The position numbers were made by a program, and so were the translations under genes. Source: Protula sp. h YS-2021 (taxonomy: Eukaryota; Annelida; Polychaeta; Sabellida; Serpulidae). Taken from it: a stretch of DNA of 64,000 nucleotides. Below are positions 11,765-22,871 of this stretch, piece by piece (positions within the stretch are counted from its first letter, which is position 1; every line of letters starts with the position of its first letter). The notes under the pieces are model-generated. The model ran no database searches, was not told the origin of the DNA, and was given only the letters and a program-made list of their open reading frames with translations. Location of the stretch: positions 59,732,859 to 59,796,858 of the forward strand of contig OX457027.1 of the NCBI GenBank assembly GCA_949752745.1. The letters are read 5' to 3'.

Positions 11765-13470
11765 CTTGCAAACTTCGTTTGCGATTGGGTTAAGTTTGTA
11801 GTTTTTCTGGAAGTTTCTGTCTTTCGTTTTCTTCTTCATTTTTTGTGTTGATTTATTTCGAAAAAACTCCTACATATTTGAACAGAGGGAGATGAAATTT
11901 GGCACACTTGTAGAGGGTGACGAGATCTCGGTAAATCCGTAATTTTTTTCCTCGGTGCTTAAGGTCAAGGTCAAACTGAGGTAAACGTTTTTTTTTTCAA
12001 CAAAATATTTCCAGAAAACTCCTCCTTGCGTTTGAGTCAGCGCAGGTTTATATTTGGTGCAATTATAGACAATCATCAGGTCTCGGTGAAACCGCAAATA
12101 TATTTGACCTTGACCTCAAAGGTCAAGGTCAAAGTGAGGTCAAAATATTTTTGAAACGCCAATTAATCACGAAAAGAGCCATAAAAGTGATCAAACCCTA
12201 GTGTGAATATACAAAGCATACTCAAAAAGGGAAAATCTTCCATCGTGATTCTTGAACTTGAAGATCAAGGTCAAAGGTCACGTGACCTCGTGTACCTATT
12301 TCAGGAACGGTTGAAGATTTTGAGGTCGTTATCGACCTTTTGGGCCAAAACAAGGTTACATAAGAGGTAGGTCTGTGACCTTGACCTTCTCGGTCACGGT
12401 CTCAGTAAAAAATCGGAAGTTCTCTATGATCTCGAAAACAGTTAGAAATATAGTGATTCTGAGCTCATTTTCGATCCTTTGGGCCTGCACAGCGTCACGT
12501 AAGAGGTACCTCGGTGACCTTGACCTCGGTCACGGTCAAGATCAAAAACCGAAATTTGGCTGTTGTCTCGAAAACGGTTAACGGTTAAAGATAGAGTGAT
12601 TCTGAGCTCATTTTCGACCCTATGGGCATAAAGGGGTCCATACAAACTGACCACCGGTCAACTGTCAACCAGCCATACTGACCACCGGACAAATGACCAC
12701 CGGTCAGCTGACTACCAGGGAAATGAAAAAAAATGTACAAACTGACCACCAAATCCTTTTTTTCAACCTTTTTTTATTAAACCACAAACGGGTGACGCGT
12801 GTCTCTCAACCCCCACACTTGAAGCTGGGGATTAGAGATGAAGATTATAAATATAGCAAAGCACCAGTTCACAAGTAGGGAGATAGGGATTAGGGATTAA
12901 GAGATGCTGCTCGGTGTTAAACAGACAGGGTTTGGCGACTGTCTGTCTATTTTTCACAAAGCAATGTCACACTCCGGAGTCTTTGGCAGATAAAGTTCTC
13001 GACGATTTGGTAACAAATATGTTTTGGTGGTCAGTTGTCCGTTTTCTTCATTTCCGTGATGGTCAGTATGTCTGGTGGTCACTTGACCTAAACCCACGTA
13101 AGATATACTTCGCTAACCTTGACCTTCTGGGTCACGGTATAGGTCAAAAACGGGAAGTTGACTATTATCTCGAAAAAGGTTACATGTAGAGCGATTTTGA
13201 GTTTATTTTTGACCCTTTGGTCCTGGGCAAGTTTACTTGAGAGGTACCTCGGTGACCTTGACTATTATCTCGAAAACGATTACGATTTCGAAAACGGTTA
13301 GAGATAGAGCGATTTTGGATTCATTTTGAACCAGTTGGGCCAAATAGATGACAAAGACAAGTTATTGCGTAACTTTGAGCTTCTTGGTCATAATTAAGGT
13401 AATACAAATATCTTCTTCAGTGGTTTCTGCAGATGGGCAATTTCCATAATCTAGCGGAATTCTGTCTATT
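11765..13470 (-). mobile_element. Composite 'TGACCTTGACC' repeat, inverted copy, interrupted
   Basis: Read on the minus strand, this interval matches 55302-56625 block by block. It starts with 'agacagaattccgctaga' and 'gcagaaaccact.aagaa' (13380-13460), followed by 138-bp units with 'aaccgttttcgagataa', then 'cgtgattaat', 'tgaccttgaccttgacc' and 'gttttctggaaa', and ends at a 'gcaaacgaagtttgc'-like palindrome near 11770. The extra length relative to the other copy is accounted for by the foldback-like insertion at 12632-13090. No protein-coding capacity is seen, so it is a non-autonomous or satellite-derived family. Confidence 0.7.
12632..13090. mobile_element. Foldback-like insertion with 'actgaccaccggtca' arms
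   Basis: The left arm (12632-12755) contains successive 15-16 nt units of the type 'actgaccaccggtca'. The right arm (13021-13090) is their reverse complement, including a matching 'actgaccaccaaa' innermost unit. The flanks rejoin the composite repeat ('gggcataaa' on the left, 'ctaaacccacgtaag' on the right). This shows an insertion and suggests a short TAAA target duplication. The roughly 265-bp interior is non-coding. Same architecture as 9862-10802 but with an unrelated unit sequence. Confidence 0.65.
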
Positions 13471-13526
13471 TTCACTTAAGATAGTCATTTAGAAACTCCA
13501 GAGCTTGTATGTATGAATCTGAATGC

Positions 13527-13622
13527 CAGATAAAATGTGGACAATCAAGACGACGACTGCTAAAAGGTCGGTAGATAAAACGCCGATGGTCAAAACGTCG
13601 ACAAATGTAAGGACGGTATCCA
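13527..13622 (+). repeat. 15-nt array related to the 'aaaacggcgacgg' arms
   Basis: About six units of 15-16 nt ('ataaaacgccgatgg', 'tcaaaacgtcgacaa' and variants) run into 'ggacggtatcc'. The unit sequence is a diverged form of the 9862-10802 arms, in the same orientation as the left arm. No inverted partner was found, so this is a solo arm. Confidence 0.6.
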
Positions 13623-13747
13623 GATTTCGGAGTCAGATTTCGGAGTCGTTGTGCCACAAAAGATAATTTCTGTTCTTTGTTTCGTTCCTCTGCAATGTGT
13701 TGTTTAAACACACGCGCTAAACCGGATGATGTTGGCGTGGAATCCAC

Positions 13748-13870
13748 GACAATTCATCTAGCGACAATTCATCTAGCGACAGTTCATCTAGCGACAATTC
13801 ATCTATCGACAATTCATCTAAATGAGGGGGGTACTACAATTCATCTAAATTAGATAAACTGTCGGGATAC
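13748..13870 (+). repeat. Five perfect-length 15-nt units 'gacaattcatctagc'
   Basis: Units start at 13748, 13763, 13778, 13793 and 13808 with only one or two substitutions. A diverged tail ends in 'gtcgggatacc'. That terminal phrase resembles 'gtccggatacc' at the outer end of the 9862-10802 element, so this is probably another solo arm. Confidence 0.7.
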
Positions 13871-14081
13871 CGTTGGCGTGTCAGTGTCTTGCCGATATAC
13901 GAGTTCTGGATTTGAGGTCTTTATTTGAACTGTGACAAACCAATGGATATAAGATAAAGTAATAGAGGACAGCCAAAAATTTGTCTCGATGAATCAGGCA
14001 ATAAAATGAACAAATTTTGTTTTTGGAGTTGTTCTTTTATTAGACAAAAATAAAAAAATTATTTTGAGAACCATCTCTCAA

Positions 14082-14182
14082 AGACCTTTTGTCCAACTTT
14101 TCATTTAGGGCCGTTTTGGGAAAGACCCTTTTGGAAAAGGCCCTTATGTCCAAGGCCCTTTTGTCCAGGGCCTTTCTGTCCC
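14082..14182 (+). repeat. 15-nt array 'ggcccttttgtccaa'
   Basis: Six units of the type 'aggcccttatgtcca' run to 'gtcccggattcg', four of them consecutive at exactly 15 nt. It is the fifth array of this unit length between 9.8 and 14.2 kb. No inverted partner was found. Confidence 0.65.
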
Positions 14183-14339
14183 GGATTCGTAAGAACGGAT
14201 AAAACTAACTAATGTTTGCTGAAATCAAGTTGATATGTAAGTTAATTAACTTTATTATTTGGCAGTTCTACAATAAGTAAATCTGTGAAATGATTAAATA
14301 TACACTTACTTAAAAGCACAAAAGACCTAAGAAGCAGGG

Positions 14340-16135
14340 GTTCTAGTTCAACTTGATTTTGAACAGGAGTTGGGCGCTATTGAATGGCCTTTCATGTTCT
14401 CAGCCCTCAGTAAATGTAACTTGGGTCCTGACTTTATCTCCTTAGTGAAATGTTTGTTACTCTAATATAGATAGCCGTGTTATTAATACTGGATTCTCGT
14501 CGCAATGGTTTGAGCTAGGTTGTGGAGTAAGACAGGGTTGCGGTCTCTCTTGTTTATTATTTATAATTTGTGCCGATGTGATGGGCGATAAAATCCGTAA
14601 CAATGCAGATATTAAAGGAAACAAATTGGAGGAAACAACAAAGAAAGGTATCTCATTAACTTTGAAACAAGGCTTGAAAAAAGTCTAAAATTTTAAACAT
14701 ATGGTCTCAACAGGATCTAAGTATTACGGGTTATTTATCCAATGCCAGTCACAGAAATTGAATATAGTGTTGAGCAGAAAATACAAAAGGTACTTAACAA
14801 CTTTATTTGGAACAACGAACCACTAAAAGTAAAGCATAGTGTTTTAATAGCCGATTATGATGAAGGTGGTCTTAAAAGCCTTGATGTAAAATGGCTTTGA
14901 GAATGCAGAAGATATGGAGGATTATAAGGGGGAAGGGCTGGAACCACTATGCCAAAGTAGCTATTTTACCTTTTGGAGGGCTAAAATTTTTGCTCATATG
15001 TGACTATTAGACCTCATGTTTAGCATATATTCCCTCATTCTATAGGAGAATGTAAGATTTTGCGGAAGACGTCATGATTTCTTTTGAATCGGAAAATATT
15101 GTGTGGAACAATAAAAAAATTCTAGTTCAAGGTAAAACCATATTTTTAAGGGACTGGTTTGTTAAGGGGGTAGTTTTTATCTTATCAAAACAGATGGAAC
15201 TTTCTTAACATTTACAGAGCTTACAAATTGTTTCCACTTCAGAACAGACTTTTTGAGATTCTTAGGGGTTATTTCGACTATTAAACACTCTGGGTTGGTG
15301 CAAGTTGTAAAAACGCTCCTGGACTATCCATGGATTTCAAAAGTAATGTGTTCGGGTTCGTAAGTGGGAAAATAGATCTTTCAATGGCAAAAAGTTGTAT
15401 GTTCTATAATGAATTTTTATTCCATGAGTCATCTGCACCAGCCTCGGTGAGAATATGGTTTGCTGAAGAAAATATATTGGAAGAAACAATTTATCACAGC
15501 CTACCCCTAAGTAGGGAAAATATAAGAGAGCCGAAGGTATTGTCCAGTTCAAAGTAATACATAATATAGTCAATACAGGGACTAATTTAAAAAGGTGGAA
15601 AATAAATCGCAATGATTTAAGCGAATTTTGTGATACCAGTTTGAGAGACACGATTGTTCACGCATTGATTGAATGCCCTGTCACTCAAATGTTCGCCAAA
15701 GGGTTATTTAATTTTGTAGGACCTAAGAATGCAATATTTCAAAATTTAAGTAGAGCAGAATTTCTTTTCGGTTCCGAAAACCCGGCAGTAAATACGATCC
15801 TATTGCTCACAAAAAATATGCTTGTCATATCAGAACATACAAGAAAAAAACTTTCATTGTACTCTCTACTTAACGAACTATTTAAACCAATAGTAGTTGG
15901 AAAAAAACAATCTCGGCAGAGAGATTCCAAAAAAATATTACCAATTCGAAAACTTAGTAACACAAAGTGAAGAATTACTTGTGAACATTGGTTAAATTGT
16001 GCAAAAACGAGGTGGCGGAATGAGAACAAATTAATGTTATCTGTATGTATGTAGTGACGTTCCGTTTTAATTGTATGTACGTCTTTGTTGTGTCCTGTAA
16101 TTAAGAAATAAAACTAATATTAAAAACAAAAACAA
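14340..16135 (+). pseudogene. 5'-truncated L1-like LINE reverse transcriptase relic
   Basis: Conceptual translation across several frames follows an L1-clade ORF2. A motif-A-like segment (LDFEQELGAIEW) comes first, then WFELGCGVRQGCGLSCLLF (motif B, family GVRQGCPLSPxLF). Next come the 'thumb' FIWNNEPLKVKHSVL and DYDEGGLKSLDVKWL, an NIVWNNKKILVQGKTIFLRD segment, and an HALIECPVTQMFAKGLFNF block typical of the region before the C-terminus. I find no YxDD box between motif B and the thumb, so about 100 residues appear deleted. Stops and frame shifts are frequent. The 3' end has an AATAAA-like tail and an A-rich terminus near 16135. It was copied by RNA-primed insertion and is now inactive. Confidence 0.8.
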
Positions 16136-16493
16136 ACTTTCCGCCACAAAAATAAGCAATGCCAGTAAAATGGAATGACTCCAAATCACACGGTTATTTT
16201 GGCACGCACTTAACTCTTAAAAATATATGAACTGGGGCCAAAACACAAATCACAATTTAAAGACATTAAATGAACACTGCTTGCCGTCCACCGAAATAAA
16301 TCCAGACCAGGTGTCTGCTAGGCCTACTAGACGATGTCAACAGGATGGTCGATGTTTTATCTCTTTTACACTTGTCGATGCTATGACTGTGAACGTGTTC
16401 TCTGTCAACATTTCAGCCGTCGACTTTTTGTCCTGATACCATTAAAACTGCACTGTTTGGTAGGCATTTATGAAATCAATGATGGGGGGGATG

Positions 16494-17342
16494 ACTGGCA
16501 TACAAACAGTAAGGGTGAGTGACCCAATGCCAACTAATTTTTCAACACATCTTTCTACAAGATTTACACACTAATGTTTCCCTTTTTCTTTCCATTTTCA
16601 ATTTTGATTAACACTATTATTCAATTAATTTCTCTGAAATTTTAATGAAAATACCAGAGGCCTAACCATATAACCCGCTTGAGACTAGACAAGACAAGTG
16701 ATACGGGATTAGACAGTTCTCAAGCAGAAGCAGTCATGCTTGTTGCTGCACCTACTTATTGGCATTATCGCCTATAACTGGCATACAAACAGTAAGGGTG
16801 AGTGACCCAATGCCAACTAATTTTTCAACACATCTTTCTACAAGATTTACACACTAATGTTTCCCTTTTTCTTACCATTTTCAATTTTGATTAACACTAT
16901 TATTCAATTAATTTCTCTGAAATTTTAATGAAAATACCAGAGGCCTAACCATATAACCCACTTGAGACTAGACAAGACAAGTGATACGGGATTAGACAGT
17001 TCTCAAGCAGAAGCAGTCATGCTTGTTGCTGCACCTACTTATTGGCATTATCGCCTATAACTGGCATACAAACAGTAAGGGTGAGTGACCCAATGCCAAC
17101 TAATTTTTCAACACATCTTTCTACAAGATTTACACACTAATGTTTCCCTTTTTCTTTCCATTTTCAATTTTGATTAACACTATTATTCAATTAATTTCTC
17201 TGAAATTTTAATGAAAATACCAGAGGCCTAACCATATAACCCGCTTGAGACTAGACAAGACAAGTGATACGGGATTAGACAGTTCCCAAGCAGAAGCAGT
17301 CATGCTTGTTGCTGCACCTACTTATTGGCATTATCGCCTAAA
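16494..17342 (+). repeat. Three near-identical 283-bp tandem repeats
   Basis: Units begin at 16494, 16777 and 17060 with 'actggcatacaaacagtaag' and end with 'tattggcattatcgccta'. Only three substitutions distinguish the copies that I could find ('ttcc/tacc', 'cccgctt/cccactt', 'ttctcaag/ttcccaag'), so the amplification is recent. Each unit carries a donor-like 'aagggtgagtgac', but no acceptor precedes it in the second and third units. Non-coding. Confidence 0.9.
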
Positions 17343-17488
17343 ACAGAAGGAGTATTGCCTTGGTGGCATTACGCATATTCTTATTGGCATTTTCTTGGAA
17401 ACAAACAAAAACATTGCTTTTTCGAATCACGCGGTTTATTTCCACAGTAAAACATAAAACTGGGTCTGAAAAATAGTGCTCGATGTCC

Positions 17489-17635
17489 GAAATAGGGAGG
17501 TGTCTGAATTATCCATGTTCTTTTTGTATAGAAACCAATGGAAAGTCAAAAGGGACTGAAATGTTTTGTTCTATTTAGGGAGTTGTTCACATTAAACAGG
17601 TTTGTCCAGAAGCAGGTTTAACTGTATTAACAATA
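17489..17635 (-). mobile_element. Terminus of a pogo-like non-autonomous element
   Basis: About 145 bp align block by block with 34020-34153, sharing 'gaaaccaa.ggaaa', 'gggactgaa', 'tttagggag' and 'ccagaagcaggtt' segments. Read inward from the right, it starts near ACAGTTAAACCTGCTTCTGG, in keeping with a pogo-type CAGT…ACCT terminus. The opposite end was not located. Confidence 0.5.
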
Positions 17636-17924
17636 GCATCTATTTACGATAAAATGTGGATACAAATTAGAAGTTGAGTTTAATTCAATAACTCTGTGCT
17701 TGGGTGTACCTCAGAAAATGAATCACACCTTGTTATTGTGTCAAACTGCAATTTTCTTACAAAACTCTGGAAAATAAACAAAACAGTACTGGCAGTATAA
17801 CATTCTTATATTGAAAATTCCCACATCCAAACTTCACTGATTGATTTACTTTTTGCAACCTTACAAATTTTCATGTAAATCAGTTTTTCAAATGGAAAGG
17901 TTTCCTCTCACAAATTGACATATC

Positions 17925-18397
17925 AAATCTTACTGTATTTTATTTGAACTTACTGTGCCCGATGGTTACGTTGCGCAGGTACCTGGAGGCAAGAAAGGCG
18001 ACCAGGTTGCCGCAGTACAAACAATAACTTATCTCATTCATGCTACACGTAAACAGAGATATAAGAAAAGCCATGGTCTCCAACTATCTGCGCAAGACGA
18101 TGATCACGACTAATGATCAAGACCAAGTCCGGTAAACTGCTGGAGGAGCAACATGCCCGCCCCCATGAGATAAGACAAGTGACACGCTCACTCAAAGCCA
18201 CCACCGGGGTGACAGTCAGCGAGGCTGCGACACCCATAACCGAAACTCTGATGAGGCGTTGCATCCACAGCGCAGGGGATGGAGACACAGCCATGTTGGA
18301 GGTTGCAGCATTGGGAACGTTGTTTGAAAGCATAAGTAGTAGTAGCCACACAGAAACAACCTGTGGGAACAACGCACCGTGGATTGTCGATTGCTAA
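17925..18397 (+). other. Coding-like segment in two frames, unidentified
   Basis: This stretch is more GC-rich than its surroundings and has two coding-like frames. The first (about 17925-18114) ends with LTVPDGYVAQVPGGKKGDQV and further basic residues before a stop. The second (18113-18397) starts MIKTKSGKLLEEQHARPHEI and runs 94 residues to a stop. They overlap by two bases, as if one ancestral frame had shifted. No family is recognised. A poly(A)-like 'aataaaggaatcaaatcaaa' lies at about 18611-18630. It could be a processed pseudogene, a retroelement fragment or chance. Confidence 0.25.
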
Positions 18398-18639
18398 GTG
18401 CGTAGCTAGTCAAATAAGTATCATTAGTGGTTTGAAGACTGATCTTATACAATTATGAACTGTTTGGAATGCACCTGCAAGAATCATTTTACGATTTTTA
18501 CAGTTTCAGTTTTATACACTTTGGCATGTTGTGCACGCCGCTGTGTGCTCCAAAGCATTGATGGCTGGGATACATCTGGCATGTTAATGAGTTTTGATAT
18601 TGTTATAGCGAATAAAGGAATCAAATCAAACTAAGTATT

Positions 18640-21149
18640 ATTTGTACAACAACTCCCCAGGAAGCGGTGCTTCCGTCTGCAATCCCAGAGATAGCAAGTC
18701 CAGTTGAGTAATTTGTTTGCTTGTTGTCGGTGAGATCCAACAGAAGCTATAAGTCATTTGTGAGAATAAAATTTATCTTTTCATCCAATTAGTTATTGTC
18801 TTTTACAAATGAGTTTGATCGATCAGATATTACCATTTGCCTTCCCCTCTTATCCTACCTCTTAGCCCCACGTCTTGGGCCCAGGATTCAAAGTGATATC
18901 TGGATTGGATAAAAATTAGATAACAACATGAATTTAATTCAATACCTGAGAGATGAAAACTTATGTTATCCAACACAATGTGTAAGTAAACTGACTGAAA
19001 TGTTCATGAGGTTCATTGCACTTTTATGATAACAACAGAATGCAGTCAAGGCATATGCTTCTGAGTTGTATAAAACGCTAGAATGAGTTCTCACGTGGTA
19101 ATACTTTCTACAATGGGAGGGCACATTCATTCCCTGACAAAACAAAGTAGGTATGATGCTGACGTTTAAACTAATTTCTTTTTCTTAATTTTTATACAAT
19201 CTATAATCTACTCGAAATCATTTGGCATACATGCACGAAAACTGTCTAGTTTATACATTATAATTATGCAAATGGAATCTGTTTTAATAGCGACTTGTAG
19301 CAGTAGGGTGTAATAGCAGTCCCCTGCAAAAATCAGTATGTATATCTTAATCAAATTTTCAGCACTGTTTTGTTCTCGCCATTGAAATTCTTTCTTGTGT
19401 ATAAACCATAACGATTTTAAATAAAACATAATGAATTATAAATGTCATGCTATTGCTACTATCTTTGCATAAATAAACTCTACTTAGAAAGATTTCTTCT
19501 ATAAATGCCAAAGCGTGTTGATCGTTCGGTAGCAATTGATACTTCCATACATTATTGAGCTGCATTGTCTCTACATTGCTTCGTGGAATGAACTGTCTAG
19601 ATATTAAAACGTGACTCGGTGGTATATGAGCAATTAGAAAACGTGAAGTAGCTGACACGTTGTTCGTGAGTGTGTTCATTTAGGCTAATTTATCGTCTGA
19701 GCGTAGGGTCTCGAAGGGAAACAATTAACCCAGAAATACATTTCAGATGAGACCCAACGAGCAACAACAAACGTAAAAGGAGTTTTGCACTTATATTAGG
19801 CAGCCATTCTCTTAACGTCTTCATAATAAATTTCGGATGATGCAGGCATAATTAATGCACCAAAGACATTTTCTTTTTCGACATATAACAAGAAGACAAA
19901 TGCGTGAATTGTGCGGAGGGTCAATCAACATTGTAAATAAAATACGATGCGCCTGTATTTAATAATTTGCGAGCACTGGTGGAGTTTATGTTGCCGAAAC
20001 TAGCAACCATATATCTAGAAATGCTGACCATTTTATGTAATCAAGTATGCAGTTATAAATTGTCGCTATGAGCTCACACATAGCAAAAATATTTTTCAGA
20101 AATGAAACTTATTAATTAAAATTTATGTGTCCGTTTACAATTCACGAGCATACATTCACGTTCTCTTCAACATTTATAGAAGCACACATACTTAAGTAAG
20201 TTATTGAGTTAAGTTTGTTATGTTTTCTCTTTTCTACCTCTTCCCTCTTGTCTGTTTTGAAATTGCAGAATAAAATACCTAACAAAGTGGCTACTTAAAC
20301 ATGCAAATTATATGCAAATTTTCAAGATTAAGATATGTATTTTAGCTTAGTGAACCCATATGTATTTCAGCTTTATGAATCCTGACAGTATTCGATGAAG
20401 CCGAAAAAGTTCCAAATGTATTGCATAATATATAAGCGTGATACCTTAGGAACAATAACATGGACAGGAGGAAACTTTGTTTCATTGGAAATTAGATATT
20501 ATAATGATATCAGCCTCATAAATGAGATAAGTCTTAATCAAAATGTTTCTGGATTTGAAAAAGATCTGAACATATCTTTAAGGGGTTCTCTCAATTAAAT
20601 GGTCAAACATAATAATAAAAATCTTGCATCACCAAAAATCGTATGTACTAAAATGTACCTGGATGCCACAAGTATCTGAAGCACTAACAGAGACCGCATT
20701 AAATAATTCTGTGGAATGTTAAACCTCATAGATTTCAAAGTAGAATGCTTACCGAAGACTTTAAAGATGAAGCTTTTAGATGTTAAGGTTGTATATCTTT
20801 CTTAAAAAACTAAACTGTGTGGGTGAAAAAATTAAAAATGAAAATTTTTGTAGTGTTAACATTCTGAAAACAATTCTCACCAAAACTACACAAATTTTCA
20901 CAAGTCACCCAAAATATATTTCAAAAGAATGTATATGGTAAAATAAAAACATAACAAAAGAATGAAAACATTAACATTATTCGGTTCTGATCACGAAGGG
21001 AATCTTGCATGTCCATGATCTGATTAATGAAATTGAAAAAAAAATAAACGGACAGGTTTCAAATAAAATATAAATACGATTTAAAAATAATAAATAAAAA
21101 AAAAAAAAATAATAAAATTAACTAATAAATTAATTTATTTGCATGTAAT
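18640..21149. other. AT-rich DNA, nothing firmly recognised
   Basis: Low-GC sequence with a 67-codon frame at 20395-20598 and decayed coding-like pieces to about 20800, which may be upstream parts of the LINE relic that follows. A possible start-plus-donor ('MNLIQYLRDENLC', then 'gtaagt' at about 18982) is too short to call. An A-rich tract lies near 21095-21110. Confidence 0.4.
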
Positions 21150-21860
21150 GGGTCCTATCAATGCTATACCAAACAAATGGAACACTTCTGATCTACTGAT
21201 GTAACAGGTAAAAAAAACCTAGTTAGTAGTATACGATATTAAGAATGGAATTTTTATAGAAGGCATTATGAAAGTGAAATCTATAGAAATATAATGGGTT
21301 TTAATTAAACAAATTGTGGAAGAAGTCAGTTTGTAAAAAAGATTGAAGCAAGACAATAAAAACTTATAGATGAACAATGGAAATATATTTTTCATAAAGC
21401 GAAATATTTGACAAAAAATATACGAAAGAGCAAGATTACTTATAAAATAATTAATAAAACTCTGCTTTTGATAGTTATATTGCGACATTTTATGCATCTG
21501 GTGAAAACTATGCTCTCACCGTCAACTGAAAAAGATATTAAACATACATTGGTTGCTTGTGAAAAAATCACATTGTTCTGGAATATGCTTGAATTGTGGA
21601 TTAATAGAAACGTTCTTTATAATGACCTTTAAAATTAAGTTCACGGATAATAAAACTGCTCGGTCTTTTAAACCCTGAAGCTAAAACTATGTATATTGTT
21701 GATTTTATTATATCTCGTTCAAAATTTTACATCCAAAAATGCAATCTCAGTAAAACTGAAGTCTTTTTTAAAAAAATACTGATATCTTTGAAAACAGAAA
21801 CAAACGAACAATTTTTATTTTTATTAGATAATTGTATAAAAATTACTTCTAAATAATAAA
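21150..21860 (+). pseudogene. C-terminal relic of an L1-like LINE ORF2
   Basis: Reading across frames gives GPINAIPNKWN, EQWKYIFHKAKYLTKNIRKS and DIKHTLVACEKITLFWNMLE (family HLFWxCxKIxxFW block). After a frame shift near 21630 comes IVDFIISRSKFYIQKCNLSK, and then TAA at about 21855. This is the order seen in the C-terminal third of L1/Tx1-like ORF2 proteins, which carry the reverse transcriptase for copy-and-paste transposition. The catalytic part is not present. Its last 300 bp lie inside the 654-bp duplication, so the final segment occurs twice. Confidence 0.7.
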
Positions 21861-22871
21861 TATTGTACCAGTTATATAGTTAAATAAAATAAAGGAAACA
21901 CTGAAATGTAGCTATGCTGGTTAAGACACTAATTTCATACTGTTGTGTTACGATATGTTTTACTATTGTGTTTTAGTGCTATACCGTATATTTATTTACA
22001 TTCACTTCTTGGGTGCTACTATGGGATGCCAAAGGGATACCCACTCAGCAAATTGAAACTTTATGCCAACCCAGACTAAAATGAACAGCACCCGTAATAG
22101 CGCTCGGTCGTAATCTCAAGATAAAAACAGTAAGTCTACGTAAGAGTGATTTTTACACCCTTGAACTAGACATTTCAAGTTGACATTGTGGGTCACCAGT
22201 GCAGCACATGTATCCTAAAAATCACATTGTTCTGGAATATGCTTGAATTGTGGATTAATAGAAACGTTCTTTATAATGACCTTTAAAATTAAGTTCACGG
22301 ATAATAAAACTGCTCGGTCTTTTAAACCCTGAAGCTAAAACTATGTATATTGTTGATTTTATTATATCTCGTTCAAAATTTTACATCCAAAAATGCAATC
22401 TCAGTAAAACTGAAGTCTTTTTTAAAAAAATACTGATATCTTTGAAAACAGAAACAAACGAACAATTTTTATTTTTATTAGATAATTGTATAAAAATTAC
22501 TTCTAAATAATAAATATTGTACCAGTTATATAGTTAAATAAAATAAAGGAAACACTGAAATGTAGCTATGCTGGTTAAGACACTAATTTCATACTGTTGT
22601 GTTACGATATGTTTTACTATTGTGTTTTAGTGCTATACCGTATATTTATTTACATTCACTTCTTGGGTGCTACTATGGGATGCCAAAGGGATACCCACTC
22701 AGCAAATTGAAACTTTATGCCAACCCAGACTAAAATGAACAGCACCCGTAATAGCGCTCGGTCGTAATCTCAAGATAAAAACAGTAAGTCTACGTAAGAG
22801 TGATTTTTACACCCTTGAACTAGACATTTCAAGTTGACATTGTGGGTCACCAGTGCAGCACATGTATCCTA
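21564..22871 (+). repeat. Apparently perfect 654-bp tandem duplication
   Basis: Bases 21564-22217 are repeated at 22218-22871. 'atcacattgttctggaatat' starts at 21567 and again at 22221, and the right-hand 'cacatgtatcct' ends are also 654 bp apart. I found no difference between the copies when reading them side by side. The unit joins the end of the LINE relic to downstream unique DNA, so the duplication happened after LINE insertion. It is very recent, or an assembly artefact. Confidence 0.92.

Noticed and set aside
18225..18262. Hammerhead-ribozyme-like words 'CTGATGAG' and 'CGAAAC'
   Set aside because: They occur in the wrong order and only two bases apart, so none of the three hammerhead topologies can form.
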